Assembly (NCBI RefSeq): GCF_000340475.1
Contig: NZ_CM001792.1
Coordinates: 3,647,253 to 3,711,252 of the forward strand
From: Oceanobacillus kimchii X50
GTDB taxonomy: Bacteria > Bacillota > Bacilli > Bacillales > Amphibacillaceae
Direction: 5' to 3'
Length of the DNA: 64,000 nucleotides
Under the pieces are notes generated by a model that did not search any database, was not told the DNA's origin, and saw only the letters and a list, made by a program, of their open reading frames with translations. Position 1 is the stretch's first letter; each line of letters starts with the position of its first letter. Made by a program: the position numbers and the translations under genes. Below, piece after piece: positions 55,269 through 64,000 of the stretch.

Positions 55269-56162
55269 TTACTCTACATCTTTTGTCCATTCGTCAACTT
55301 TATCTTGGTTAGCTTCTACCCAATCAGCAGCTGCTTGTTTTGGATCTGCGCCTTCACTGATTTCAAGCATTACTTCTTCCATAGCAGCAGTGTCCCATTG
55401 GAAGTTATCAAGTACTGTGTATGCTTCTGGCATGTCTTCTTCTAGACCTTCACGAACCATCGTTTCAATCGTTTCAGCATCACCAAATACACCTTCTGGA
55501 TCTTCCAGATACTTTAAGTCATATGCTTGGAATTTCCAATGCGGAGACCACCCTGTTACAATAATATCTTCTTCATTATTAATTGCACTACCTAGTTCAG
55601 TAGCCATAGCACCACTAGAAGAAGTTTGAACAGACCATCCATCTAGGTTATCATATGTTTCTACAGCGTCTTCTGATGCGGCAACAACACCTGCACCTGG
55701 CTCAATACCAGTGATCGTTTGCCCAGCTTCATCAGAAAGGTCTTCAATGGAGTTAACATCCATATATTCTGGAACAACTAATCCAATTTTTGCTCCCTCT
55801 AGGTTTACACCAAGACTTTCAACTTGATCACCGTAAGCTTCATACTGCTCAGCATGAGTGTTTGGTAACCATGCTGCTACCATTCCGTCAGCTTCCCCAT
55901 TTGCTACAGCTTCCCACATAATTGCATTATCTAAAGCAGTTAATGTTACATCATAACCTAAATCTTCTAAAACTTTACCAATCACGTGTGTTGATGCTAC
56001 TTCCGTATCCCATTCTACGTATGCTAGTTCAATTTCTTTACTATCTTCTCCAGCTGAATCTCCTTCACCATCTCCACTATCGTCACTTCCGCAACCTGCA
56101 GCAAATAATGATAATGCTAGTCCTGAAATTAGACCTGCACGTTTTAAGTTCCATGTAGCCAT
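55269..56162 (-). CDS. opuAC: Glycine betaine ABC transporter substrate-binding lipoprotein
   Basis: Lipoprotein of 297 residues; signal ends in lipobox FAAGC (about Cys23). The OpuAC fold shows aromatic cage positions in LAYVEWDTE, AAWLPNTHAEQYE and VTGWSPHWKFQAYDLKYLEDP. Binds glycine betaine or related compounds for osmoprotection. ATG 56162 follows AAAAGGAG; the open frame to 56240 has no ribosome site. Last gene of the operon. Confidence 0.93.
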   Translation of the reverse strand: MATWNLKRAGLISGLALSLFAAGCGSDDSGDGEGDSAGEDSKEIELAYVEWDTEVASTHVIGKVLEDLGYDVTLTALDNAIMWEAVANGEADGMVAAWLPNTHAEQYEAYGDQVESLGVNLEGAKIGLVVPEYMDVNSIEDLSDEAGQTITGIEPGAGVVAASEDAVETYDNLDGWSVQTSSSGAMATELGSAINNEEDIIVTGWSPHWKFQAYDLKYLEDPEGVFGDAETIETMVREGLEEDMPEAYTVLDNFQWDTAAMEEVMLEISEGADPKQAAADWVEANQDKVDEWTKDVE

Positions 56163-56242
56163 AAAATCGCTCCTTTTATTAGTATAGATTAGTTTATATA
56201 GACTCTCCTCATGAAGTACATGAAGAGAGGTGACCCACAAAA

Positions 56243-57103
56243 TTACTCTTTATCTTTGTTCATATTTTGCGTAATGCGATCAATAATAATTGCTAAGATA
56301 ACAATTCCAATCCCTGCTACGAAACCAGGTCCTACAGATGCACGTTGTAGAGAAGAAAGTACTTGACTTCCTAACCCTGGTGCACCGATCATAGATGCAA
56401 TTACAACCATGGATAGTGCTAACATTACTGTCTGATTAATCCCAGCCATAATTGTCGATCTCGCCATCGGTAACTCAACCTTAAATAGTTTTTGAGCTCC
56501 CGTACTACCAAATGAATCCGATGCTTCCACAAGATCCTTCGACACTTGACGAATACCTAAATTCGTAAAACGAACGGTAGGTGGCGTTGCAAATATAAGT
56601 GATGCAAACACACCAGGAACCATGCCAATACCGAAGAATGCTACTGCAGGAATTAAATATACGAATGCTGGCATCGTCTGCATAAAGTCTAGAATTGGCG
56701 TGAATATTGTGTTCGCAATCTTACTTTTCGACATGAGTATTCCAATTGGAACACCTACGATAACCGATAGTAAACTTGCTAATAATACAAGTGTTACGGT
56801 GGACATTAGCGCATCCCATAAACCTTGGTTATATACAAACCAAAGACCAACAATGGAGAATGCTGCTAAACCAAATTTCTTACCTGATACAAAAAATGCT
56901 ATTACCGCAACAATGAGAATAAATAGTACTGGTGGAATTTCTACAAGTAAATCTCCAGATACATAATCCATAAAATCGCCAAAATACGTCTTTAATGGTT
57001 CAAAGACAAATGCAAATTTCTCTTGAATCCATTTTGTTGCATTTTCTGTCCATTGTGCTAATGGAATCTGCGGTACAACATCAAGCATGCTTTCATTACT
57101 CAT
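56243..57103 (-). CDS. opuAB: Glycine betaine ABC transporter permease
   Basis: Membrane subunit of 286 residues with about six spans (residues 60-270) and the permease loop [21 protein letters not shown] that contacts the ATPase. It overlaps opuAA by eight bases and precedes opuAC by 80 bases. Confidence 0.93.
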   Translation of the reverse strand: MSNESMLDVVPQIPLAQWTENATKWIQEKFAFVFEPLKTYFGDFMDYVSGDLLVEIPPVLFILIVAVIAFFVSGKKFGLAAFSIVGLWFVYNQGLWDALMSTVTLVLLASLLSVIVGVPIGILMSKSKIANTIFTPILDFMQTMPAFVYLIPAVAFFGIGMVPGVFASLIFATPPTVRFTNLGIRQVSKDLVEASDSFGSTGAQKLFKVELPMARSTIMAGINQTVMLALSMVVIASMIGAPGLGSQVLSSLQRASVGPGFVAGIGIVILAIIIDRITQNMNKDKE

Positions 57104-58295
57104 CTGTATTCACCTCTCCATCTCCAGCAAGAGCGGCAAGCACAGCCCCACGAACGATAATACCTTCTAAACGATCATCCTCACTTACCACTGCTAATGG
57201 AATAGGCGAATCATAAATCATTGAGAAAATTTCCTGCATAGCAGTATCTGGACTTACTTTTAAGATATCTGTTTTTAGAATGTCTTCGATAGTATTGCTT
57301 TCTTGTTTTCTTGCTGCTGATGCATCATCTGCAGTTACATACCCTTTCAAGTGGCGCTTCCCGTCTACAACGAGAATGCTCGAAATACCTTCTTTTCGCA
57401 TTCTTTCAAGGGCGGCACGCGGACCATGCTTCTCTATATTTATCGTTTCTGGGCGTTTCATAATATGATGTGCAGTTAGAATCTTAGAACGGTCTACATC
57501 TTCTACGAATTTTTCTACATAATCATTCGCAGGATTCATTAAAATTTCTTCTGGAGAACCAATTTGAACAATTGCACCATCTTTCATTAATGCAATTCTA
57601 TCTCCTAAGCGTAATGCTTCATCTAAATCATGCGTGATAAAGATAATTGTTTTCTTCATTGATGATTGTAAATCAATTAATTCATCCTGCATCTCTTTAC
57701 GAATCAACGGATCAAGTGCAGAAAAAGCTTCGTCCATAAGAAGTACTTTCGGATCATTGGCAAGTGCACGCGCCAGCCCAACACGTTGCTGCATACCACC
57801 AGATAATTGGCTTGGTTTTTGATGAATATAATCACCTAACCCTACTAATTTCAATGCTTCTTCAGCACGTTTATGCCGCTCATTTTTATCTATCTTTTGT
57901 ACTTCTAAGCCAAATTCTGCATTTTGCAAGATTGTACGATGCGGGAATAATGCAAATTGCTGGAAAACCATTCCTAGTTTTTCTCGACGAACTTGGCGAA
58001 GTTCTTTCTTATCCATTTTTGCTAAGTCTTGCCCTTCGATAAGAATAGAACCCTCACTTGGCTCGATTAAACGATTCAATAAACGAACTAATGTGGACTT
58101 ACCACTACCGGAAAGACCCATAATAACAAATATTTCTCCCTCTTCTACAGAGAAGCTTGCACGGTTTACACCAACCGTGTTGCCAGTTTTCTTAAGGATC
58201 TCTTCTTTCGTTAATCCTTGATCAAGCAGTTTTATAGACTGCTTTGTATTTTTTCCAAAAATTTTAGATAGATTTTTTGTTTCAACTACTGGCAT
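57096..58295 (-). CDS. opuAA: Glycine betaine ABC transporter ATPase with CBS domains
   Basis: ATPase of 399 residues: Walker [10 protein letters not shown], signature [16 protein letters not shown], Walker [14 protein letters not shown], switch His in FITHDLDEA, and two CBS modules (about 275-395, [20 protein letters not shown]) that in OpuA sense ionic strength. ATG 58295 follows GAGGTG by five bases. First gene of the operon. Confidence 0.95.
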   Translation of the reverse strand: MPVVETKNLSKIFGKNTKQSIKLLDQGLTKEEILKKTGNTVGVNRASFSVEEGEIFVIMGLSGSGKSTLVRLLNRLIEPSEGSILIEGQDLAKMDKKELRQVRREKLGMVFQQFALFPHRTILQNAEFGLEVQKIDKNERHKRAEEALKLVGLGDYIHQKPSQLSGGMQQRVGLARALANDPKVLLMDEAFSALDPLIRKEMQDELIDLQSSMKKTIIFITHDLDEALRLGDRIALMKDGAIVQIGSPEEILMNPANDYVEKFVEDVDRSKILTAHHIMKRPETINIEKHGPRAALERMRKEGISSILVVDGKRHLKGYVTADDASAARKQESNTIEDILKTDILKVSPDTAMQEIFSMIYDSPIPLAVVSEDDRLEGIIVRGAVLAALAGDGEVNTDE

Positions 58296-58366
58296 TGTTT
58301 CACCTCTATTTCTTTTGATTTTTGGGTAGATTTGCATAATACTAAACGATCATATGTGTAATAAAT

Positions 58367-58401
58367 AAAAATAAATGAATCTTTTGGACTCATTTATTTT
58401 T
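58367..58401 (-). terminator. Hairpin in the leader of the opuA operon
   Basis: On the minus strand AAAAATAAATGA (58401-58390) pairs perfectly with TCATTTATTTTT (58378-58367), followed by TATTTATTA. It lies about 70 bases upstream of the opuAA start, so it could act as an attenuator; alternatively transcription starts after it. The rest of 58402-58639 shows no gene. Confidence 0.5.
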
Positions 58402-58639
58402 CGTTTCGGTGTGGTTAAACCGTCCCTTTATGAACGCACTTACGCTATTATATACAAAATATAATTTTCAAACAAATACAATAAAAGCTCGTCTTTCACA
58501 CTATTGTTTTAAAATTAAATCTTTCTTTAACTTAATAAAGACAATTCATATTATATCGTCCATATACTCTTAAATACTTCACTTCATTTGAAATCTGAAA
58601 CCTAATTTTATCATCAAATTGTAATTTTGTTATATTCTA

Positions 58640-59203
58640 TTAATTTCTATCATTATTCCGTAATTTTTGAATTCGCCATTTATAGATTGCATATGGTGTA
58701 AAAGTCACCGAAAACCCGATAATTAAAATACTAAGAACACCAATAAGTAGATTTCTTACTATATTCCATTCAATAAATACCCATCCTAAAAATACAAAAA
58801 GTATGGCAATAAAGATACCAATACTATATTTTCCGAAATAAGAACTTTCGCTACGAAAACGCGTTTGTAATTTTTCTGAATTTCTTTCTAGTAGTGTTGT
58901 TCCAGCAGGAGCAAAAAATAAGTGCAAACTATTTGAAGTATCCACTAACTTCCATCCTGCATTGTAAAATACACGATAATATTGTTCTGTAGGATTTGGT
59001 TGGGAATCGAAATAATAACTAATTGATTTAGGCTCTACTTCTTCTAATATGTACATAAATCCACCCAACCATATTTTCTTTATTTGCCAGCCTTCTTCTG
59101 CTAATTCTTCAAATTTGTCGACACTTCTCTTCTCAGCAAAAATAAATGGATTACTTACTATAAATTTTAGACCCTTCATCATTTCTTTCCATTTGTTTAT
59201 CAT
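58640..59203 (-). CDS. DUF2812 membrane protein
   Basis: Protein of 187 residues: soluble N-terminal DUF2812 region (FEELAEEGWQIKKI, YYRVFYNAGWKLVDT) and two membrane helices near the C-terminus (about 128-148 and 152-174). The family often sits next to PadR regulators and may modulate membrane responses; no PadR gene is present here. GAGAGG precedes ATG 59203. Confidence 0.82.
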   Translation of the reverse strand: MINKWKEMMKGLKFIVSNPFIFAEKRSVDKFEELAEEGWQIKKIWLGGFMYILEEVEPKSISYYFDSQPNPTEQYYRVFYNAGWKLVDTSNSLHLFFAPAGTTLLERNSEKLQTRFRSESSYFGKYSIGIFIAILFVFLGWVFIEWNIVRNLLIGVLSILIIGFSVTFTPYAIYKWRIQKLRNNDRN

Positions 59204-59334
59204 TTCAACAACCTCTCTATCAATCGTAGTTTTTTAAATATATGCCTTTATAGTTTCCTATACCCTATTATTATACTTTCTGGCTAGGATTTTTAAGATT
59301 TTAAGTTATTTTATAATGATTATGTATGATTGCG

Positions 59335-59371
59335 TAAAAAGCCCAGATACCATTCCTCGATATCTAGGCTT
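59335..59371 (-). terminator. Terminator after ohrR
   Basis: AAGCC and AGATA (59339-59349) pair with TATCT and GGCTT (59361-59371) across one mismatch; T-run on the minus strand; about 70 bases after the ohrR stop. Confidence 0.7.
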
Positions 59372-59441
59372 CCTTCTGTTCATAACATAACAAACACTAG
59401 CAATTGCAAATATCCATTTCGAGTACTTATTATGGCCTTTG

Positions 59442-59864
59442 CTAATTACCAAGCATTTTAAATAATATTTGTTTTAGTTGCATTGCTTCTGTTTCGTTTA
59501 AATTAGTCTGTTCAATAAATTTTAATGGAATCTTTTCTGCTTGTTTTTCTGCTTGTTTTCCTTGCTTAGTTAAGACGACTTCTACAATACGTTCATCTTC
59601 TTTTGATCGGATTCGTTGTATGAAGCCGTGTTCTTCCATTCGCTTCAGCATTGGAGTAAGTGTACCTGAATCCAAAAAAAGCCTTTCACCTAATGCTTTT
59701 ACTGAGATCCGGTCTGTTTCCCATAGAACAAGTAAAACTATATATTGCGGGTAAGTAACGTTTAACTCTTCTAACAATGGACGGTAGCGTTTTGTCATTT
59801 CCCGAGTCGCAGCATATAGAGGAAAACATATTTGATTATCTAATTTTAATATATCTTTGGACAT
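59442..59864 (-). CDS. ohrR: MarR-family organic peroxide sensor OhrR
   Basis: Winged-helix repressor of 140 residues. The sensing Cys near residue 13 in LDNQICFPLYAATREMTKRY is the conserved OhrR site oxidised by organic peroxides; YPQYIVLLVLWE and SGTLTPMLKRMEEHGFIQR are the DNA-binding part. ATG 59864 has AGGAG eight bases upstream. Divergent from ohr with two operators between. Confidence 0.94.
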   Translation of the reverse strand: MSKDILKLDNQICFPLYAATREMTKRYRPLLEELNVTYPQYIVLLVLWETDRISVKALGERLFLDSGTLTPMLKRMEEHGFIQRIRSKEDERIVEVVLTKQGKQAEKQAEKIPLKFIEQTNLNETEAMQLKQILFKMLGN

Positions 59865-59916
59865 TATTATCACTCCTAAACTTATTATAACAAGTTCATA
59901 TATAAAATTATATTAG

Positions 59917-59957
59917 TTGACGCAACACAATTTGATTGTGTACAATCTAATTGTGTA
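59917..59957 (+). promoter_or_regulatory. ohr promoter overlapped by two OhrR boxes
   Basis: -35 TTGACG (59917-59922), 18-base spacer, -10 TACAAT (59941-59946). Two palindromes cover it: ACACAATTTGATTGTGT (59925-59941) and TACAATCTAATTGTGTA (59941-59957), both of the OhrR TACAATT-AATTGTA type. Confidence 0.85.
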
Positions 59958-59987
59958 AAATTTAAATAAAAAGAGGAGTGTTTTATT

Positions 59988-60410
59988 ATGGGATCAGCAT
60001 TATATACGGCGTCTTCTACTGCTTCCGGTGGCCGTCAAGGATCAGTAAAGTCGTCTGATGGCACATTGGATTTAACTTTATCTTTACCAAAAGGGTTAGG
60101 TGGAAATGAGAAAGAAGGTACTACAAACCCGGAACAGCTCTTCTCTGCAGGCTATGCTGCCTGTTTTGACAGTGCATTGCAAATGGTTGCTGGACAAGTG
60201 AAGAAAAAAATTATTTCTGAGGTAACCGCAGAGGTAAGCATTGAAAAACAAGCTAGTGGCTTTGGCTTAAGCGTGAATCTAACAGCAAAAATGGAAGGCG
60301 TAACACAGGTGGAAGCGGAAGAATTAATGGAAAAAGCTCATAAAGCTTGCCCTTACTCCCGTGCCATTGAAGGAAATGTGGAAGTAAAGAAAAAAGCAAT
60401 CGGAGAATAA
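59988..60410 (+). CDS. ohr: Organic hydroperoxide resistance protein Ohr
   Basis: Thiol peroxidase of 140 residues, OsmC/Ohr fold. The catalytic Cys pair is in GYAACFDSAL (about Cys55) and HKACPYSRAI (about Cys119), and the N-terminal GGRQGSVKSSDGTLDL matches Ohr. Detoxifies organic and lipid hydroperoxides. GAGG precedes ATG 59988. Controlled by OhrR. Confidence 0.96.
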   Translation: MGSALYTASSTASGGRQGSVKSSDGTLDLTLSLPKGLGGNEKEGTTNPEQLFSAGYAACFDSALQMVAGQVKKKIISEVTAEVSIEKQASGFGLSVNLTAKMEGVTQVEAEELMEKAHKACPYSRAIEGNVEVKKKAIGE

Positions 60411-60417
60411 TGTATGT

Positions 60418-60463
60418 AAAACACACTCTAAATCTTTCAGAGCAAGTTAGGGTGTGTTTTTTT
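60418..60463 (+). terminator. Terminator of ohr
   Basis: AAAACACACTCTAA (60418-60431) pairs with TTAGGGTGTGTTTT (60447-60460) with one G-U pair, then T-run. Confidence 0.9.
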
Positions 60464-60521
60464 CACTCGTTATAATTACAAACTAATATACTTCAGGCTC
60501 CAAAGTTTCGCGCTTTAAAAG

Positions 60522-60553
60522 AAAAAAGAACTATAATCTTCAAATCATAGTTC
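60522..60553 (-). terminator. Terminator of dnaC
   Basis: On the minus strand GAACTATGAT (60553-60544) pairs with ATTATAGTTC (60537-60528) with one G-U pair, followed by TTTTTTC. Confidence 0.8.
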
Positions 60554-60569
60554 CAGAATGCATTGATAA

Positions 60570-61934
60570 TTACATCGCAGGAGGGATGTCTCCTTCCTGA
60601 TATCGATGGTCTAAATCAACGAATTTATTATATTCTTTTACAAAAGCCAGTTCTACTGTTCCTGTTGGACCATTACGTTGTTTTGCTATAATTATTTCTA
60701 TGATATTTTGTTTTTCTGTTTCTTGATCATAATAATCATCACGATAAAGGAATCCAACAATATCAGCATCCTGCTCAATACTTCCAGACTCACGAATATC
60801 CGACATCATCGGTCTTTTATCTTGTCGTGATTCTACACCACGAGATAACTGAGATAGTGCAATTAAAGGAACTTCTAATTCTCTTGCTAATGCTTTTAAT
60901 GCACGTGAAATCTCAGACACTTCTTGTTGTCGATTTTCTTTTGAACTTCCGCTCCCTTGAATCAATTGCAAATAATCGATTAAGATCATGCCAAGTCCAT
61001 GCTCTTGCTTAAGACGACGACATTTAGAACGAATTTCATTTACACGAACTCCTGGTGTATCATCAATATAAATTCCGGCATTGGATAATGAACCCATTGC
61101 CATCGTTAACTTTCCCCAATCATCTGCTTGTAGTTGTCCATTTCTTAGACGCTGTGCATCAATATTTCCTTCTGCACAAAGCATACGTTGGACTAATTGG
61201 TCAGCTCCCATCTCAAGACTGAAGATGGCCACATTTTGATCCGTCTTTACTGCTACATTTTGTGCAACGTTCAATGCAAATGCCGTCTTACCAACCGACG
61301 GACGAGCCGCAATTATAATTAAATCATTGCGTTGGAACCCAGAAGTAATTCGGTCTAGATCCTGAAATCCTGTTGGTACTCCCGTTACATCTCCATGTTG
61401 TTGATGTAATTGTTCAATATTATCGTATACATCAATTAAAACATCTTTGATATTTTTAAAAGCTCCAGAGTTTTTTCTCCCAGAGACTTCCAGAATACTT
61501 TTCTCTGCATCATTTAATACATCTTCTACTTCGTCCTCTTTTTCAAATGAAGAGGTAACGATATCCGTCGCTTTACGAATTAAACGGCGTAACGTAGACT
61601 TCTCTTCCACAATCTTGCTATAGTATTCTATATTCGCAGCTGTTGGTACACTTTCTGCTAACTGCGTTAAATACGTCACACCACCGGCTTCTTCTAATTG
61701 CTTCCGATCGTTCAAAAAAGTTGTCACTGTCACAACATCAATCGGTTCCCCTTTATCGGACAAGCTCATCATTGCAGCGAATATTCGTTGATGACTCGCC
61801 CTATAAAAGTCTTCTGCAATCAAAGTCTCTGATGCGGTTACGTAGGCTTGTGGCTCTAAAAAAATCGCACCAAGCACCGATTGCTCTGCTTCAATATTAT
61901 GTGGCGGCGTACGGTCATTCCACGATGCACTCAT
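60570..61934 (-). CDS. dnaC: Replicative DNA helicase DnaC (DnaB family)
   Basis: Hexameric helicase of 454 residues: N-terminal primase-binding domain (PHNIEAEQSVLGAIFL), RecA-like domain with Walker A ARPSVGKTAFALN, Walker B MILIDYLQLI and the arginine-finger region QQEVSEISRALKALARE, SDIRESGSIEQDAD. Unwinds DNA at the replication fork. Located after rplI as in other Bacillaceae. Confidence 0.98.
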   Translation of the reverse strand: MSASWNDRTPPHNIEAEQSVLGAIFLEPQAYVTASETLIAEDFYRASHQRIFAAMMSLSDKGEPIDVVTVTTFLNDRKQLEEAGGVTYLTQLAESVPTAANIEYYSKIVEEKSTLRRLIRKATDIVTSSFEKEDEVEDVLNDAEKSILEVSGRKNSGAFKNIKDVLIDVYDNIEQLHQQHGDVTGVPTGFQDLDRITSGFQRNDLIIIAARPSVGKTAFALNVAQNVAVKTDQNVAIFSLEMGADQLVQRMLCAEGNIDAQRLRNGQLQADDWGKLTMAMGSLSNAGIYIDDTPGVRVNEIRSKCRRLKQEHGLGMILIDYLQLIQGSGSSKENRQQEVSEISRALKALARELEVPLIALSQLSRGVESRQDKRPMMSDIRESGSIEQDADIVGFLYRDDYYDQETEKQNIIEIIIAKQRNGPTGTVELAFVKEYNKFVDLDHRYQEGDIPPAM

Positions 61935-62080
61935 CGCATTCTCCTCCTAATAACAATTAACAAAATCCCTAAATAGCGAGACCTATCAAGGTGTTCGTGT
62001 CCATTATAACTAAGCTTATACCAAAGATTTTACGGGCGTTAATGCACACTTCACCATGATTATATATCTAAAGATAGCGA

Positions 62081-62109
62081 AGAAATCGGCGCCTAGCATG
62101 CCGATTTCT
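62081..62109 (-). terminator. Hairpin between rplI and dnaC
   Basis: AGAAATCGGC (62081-62090) pairs perfectly with GCCGATTTCT (62100-62109); the T-tract on the minus strand is short and interrupted, so termination may be partial. Confidence 0.55.
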
Positions 62110-62122
62110 CTTCTCATCTTAT

Positions 62123-62569
62123 TTATTTCTCTGCTACATGAACTTTAATGGACCCTGAAACCTCTGGGTGAAGTTTAACTGGTACGGTTGTATATCCTAA
62201 TGAACGAATCGGTTCATCCAATTCAATTTTTCGTTTATCGATTTTATGACCAAATTGTTTCTGCAGTGCCTCTGATATTTGTTTACTGGTAATAGAACCA
62301 AACAAACGTCCATTATCACCTGATTTTGCTTCTAGTTCCACTGCAATCTCAGCAAGCTTATCTTTTAAGTTAATCGCATTTTCTTTTTCCTGCTGCTCTA
62401 GCTGGTCCGCCTTTTGTTTTTTCGCTTCTAAAGCTTTCATGTTTCCAGCTGTTGCTTCTTCCGCTAAGTTATTTTTTAACAAGTAGTTACGCGCATAACC
62501 ATCTGGTACATTTTTTACGTCGCCTTTTTTTGCTTTTCCTTTAACATCTTTTAAGAAGATTACTTTCAT
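62123..62569 (-). CDS. rplI: 50S ribosomal protein L9
   Basis: Protein of 148 residues: N-terminal [30 protein letters not shown], long connecting helix and C-terminal domain with [12 protein letters not shown]. Its ATG overlaps the gdpP stop, so the two are coupled. Confidence 0.98.
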   Translation of the reverse strand: MKVIFLKDVKGKAKKGDVKNVPDGYARNYLLKNNLAEEATAGNMKALEAKKQKADQLEQQEKENAINLKDKLAEIAVELEAKSGDNGRLFGSITSKQISEALQKQFGHKIDKRKIELDEPIRSLGYTTVPVKLHPEVSGSIKVHVAEK

Positions 62570-64000
62570 TCTGATGCTCTCCCCTCTTCGTATTCATCTA
62601 TAATTTCTATTAAATCTGCTGCAGCCTCTTCAATCGTCGTATCATCTATTTGCGTAGCAGCATTCGTTAAATGACCGCCACCGTTCATTTTTTCCATAAC
62701 TACTTGTACATTGACATCACCAAGTGATCTTGCACTTATTCCTATTTTACCATCAAACCGTTCGGAAATAACAAATGATGCGCTTATCCCTGTCATGGTT
62801 AGTAATGTATCTGCTGTTTGTGCAATTAATACGGGACTATATGAGATTCCTTCTGGAGCTTTGGCAATCGCAATATGTCCATGAATTATTTCAGAACGCT
62901 CGATAATTTGACTTCGCTCAATATATAATTCTAGATCTTCTTTTAGAAAACGTTGTACTAAGACCGTGTCCGCACCCTGTGCGCGTAAATAAGATGCCGC
63001 ATCAAAGGTTCTTGAACCCGTTCGCAACGTAAAACTTTTCGTATCAACGATAATACCAGCGAGTAATGCCGTTGCTTCTAGCATTTTCAATTTCGTTCCT
63101 TTTGGCTGATATTCAAGCAGTTCTGTTACTAACTCTGCTGTCGATGATGCATATGGTTCCATATATACTAATGTCGGATTATCAATAAACTCTTCTGCTC
63201 TACGATGATGATCTATCACAATTTTATACTCGGTTTTATTTAATAAACTTTCGAAACCGACCATACTTGGTTTATGCGTATCTACAATCACCAGCAAGCT
63301 TCGTTGTGTTATTCTTTCCTCTGCTTCTTCGAGGTCAATAAAGTTATCCCACAGACCTTCGTCAGAGCGTATCGTTTCCATCATCCGATTGACACTTGTT
63401 TCCATATCATTTTCATCAAAAACAATATAACCAGGAACTCCATTCGTCTTGGCAATGTTCATGACACCGATTGCCGCTCCGATTGAATCCATATCAGGAG
63501 ATTTATGTCCCATAATCATTACATTATCACTGGCTTTTACAAGTTCTTTTAAAGCATGGGAGATAACTCTCGCTCGAACTCGGGTACGTTTTTCCATCGG
63601 ATTGGTTTTACCACCATAGAAACGTACTTTTCCTTGTTCATCTTTAATTGCCACTTGGTCACCACCACGACCTAATGCTAAATCCAAACTAGATTGAGCA
63701 ACTTCTCCAAGTTCAGGTAGTGTCATATTCCCTACACCAATCCCTACACTTAATGTGACAGGGTTATTTTCGACACCTTCCATCTCTCGGACTTCATCCA
63801 ATATATCAAACTTTACTTTTTCTAACTGTTGTAATATTTTCTTCGTTCCTACCGCTAGAAAACGTTCTTGAGAAGTTCGTTTTAAATATAGCCCATAGTG
63901 ACTGGACCAGTTATTTAAAATAGTTGTTACTTGAGAGTTTAATTTACTCTTCGCAGTGTCATCCATGTTTTGTGTGATTTCTTCATAATTATCTAAGAAA
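62566..64000 (-). CDS. gdpP: Cyclic-di-AMP phosphodiesterase GdpP (5' end outside window)
   Basis: The frame is open to base 64000 with [11 protein letters not shown] before the ATG at 63966, so the start and the membrane/PAS part lie to the right. Visible: degenerate GGDEF domain (LSVGIGVG), DHH domain with [24 protein letters not shown] and VIDHHRR, and DHHA1 with [14 protein letters not shown]. Degrades c-di-AMP at the membrane. Confidence 0.96.
   Translation of the reverse strand, partial: FLDNYEEITQNMDDTAKSKLNSQVTTILNNWSSHYGLYLKRTSQERFLAVGTKKILQQLEKVKFDILDEVREMEGVENNPVTLSVGIGVGNMTLPELGEVAQSSLDLALGRGGDQVAIKDEQGKVRFYGGKTNPMEKRTRVRARVISHALKELVKASDNVMIMGHKSPDMDSIGAAIGVMNIAKTNGVPGYIVFDENDMETSVNRMMETIRSDEGLWDNFIDLEEAEERITQRSLLVIVDTHKPSMVGFESLLNKTEYKIVIDHHRRAEEFIDNPTLVYMEPYASSTAELVTELLEYQPKGTKLKMLEATALLAGIIVDTKSFTLRTGSRTFDAASYLRAQGADTVLVQRFLKEDLELYIERSQIIERSEIIHGHIAIAKAPEGISYSPVLIAQTADTLLTMTGISASFVISERFDGKIGISARSLGDVNVQVVMEKMNGGGHLTNAATQIDDTTIEEAAADLIEIIDEYEEGRASE

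Overview
The window is AT-rich chromosomal DNA from a low-GC Gram-positive of the family Bacillaceae. Gene content and order suggest Oceanobacillus or a close relative; the species cannot be fixed from the sequence alone. The right third carries the origin-proximal Bacillus backbone on the minus strand: gdpP, rplI, dnaC, purA, walR-walK-yycH-yycI-walJ and htrA. Two near-consensus parS sites, one near-consensus Noc-type site and a group of DnaA boxes fit a place close to oriC. No tRNA, rRNA, transposase or CRISPR array was seen.

Layout. 1-8.5 kb: the end of a TRAP permease, a YeiH-type exporter with a divergent LysR regulator, a glutamate-synthase-like flavoprotein, azoreductase with a divergent TetR regulator, and a pyruvate oxidase. 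8.6-8.8 kb: a degenerate ~52-bp tandem repeat. 8.9-18.2 kb: a hexuronate regulon (LacI repressor; TRAP transporter DctPQM; UxaC, UxuA, a UxuB-like reductase; GH31 glycosidase). Identical 18-bp palindromes precede dctP and the GH31 gene. 18.3-23.4 kb: a 37-codon membrane peptide gene and an ascorbate/UlaA-type PTS operon with its PRD regulator and a SIS-domain enzyme. 23.6-26.9 kb: a decayed lipoprotein gene, a membrane-anchored coiled-coil protein, a TPR protein and a divergent HprK.

27.0-35.9 kb is the most distinctive part: a zinc-starvation island. Four palindromes matching the Bacillus Zur box (TCGTAATNATTACGA) precede three COG0523/CobW GTPases, two flavoproteins, a FeoB-like transporter with a cysteine-rich core, dCTP deaminase, the zinc-free S14 paralogue and a small helical protein. 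The inferred logic is zinc capture and allocation (transporter, GTPases) together with zinc-sparing replacement of enzymes (S14; probably dCTP deaminase).

36-46.4 kb is mixed: small membrane proteins, CorC/CNNM and TraB-family proteins, a Spo0E-like peptide, an acetyltransferase, a DUF3889 protein, an ABC exporter and DoxX. It also holds three damaged genes (DUF6366-like, a carbamoylase/amidohydrolase, a cupin), a DnaA-box cluster and a probable structured RNA. 46.5-64 kb holds htrA-wal, purA, a glycine-betaine ABC operon with a hairpin in its leader, a DUF2812 protein, the ohrR/ohr peroxide module, dnaC, rplI and gdpP, which runs off the right edge.
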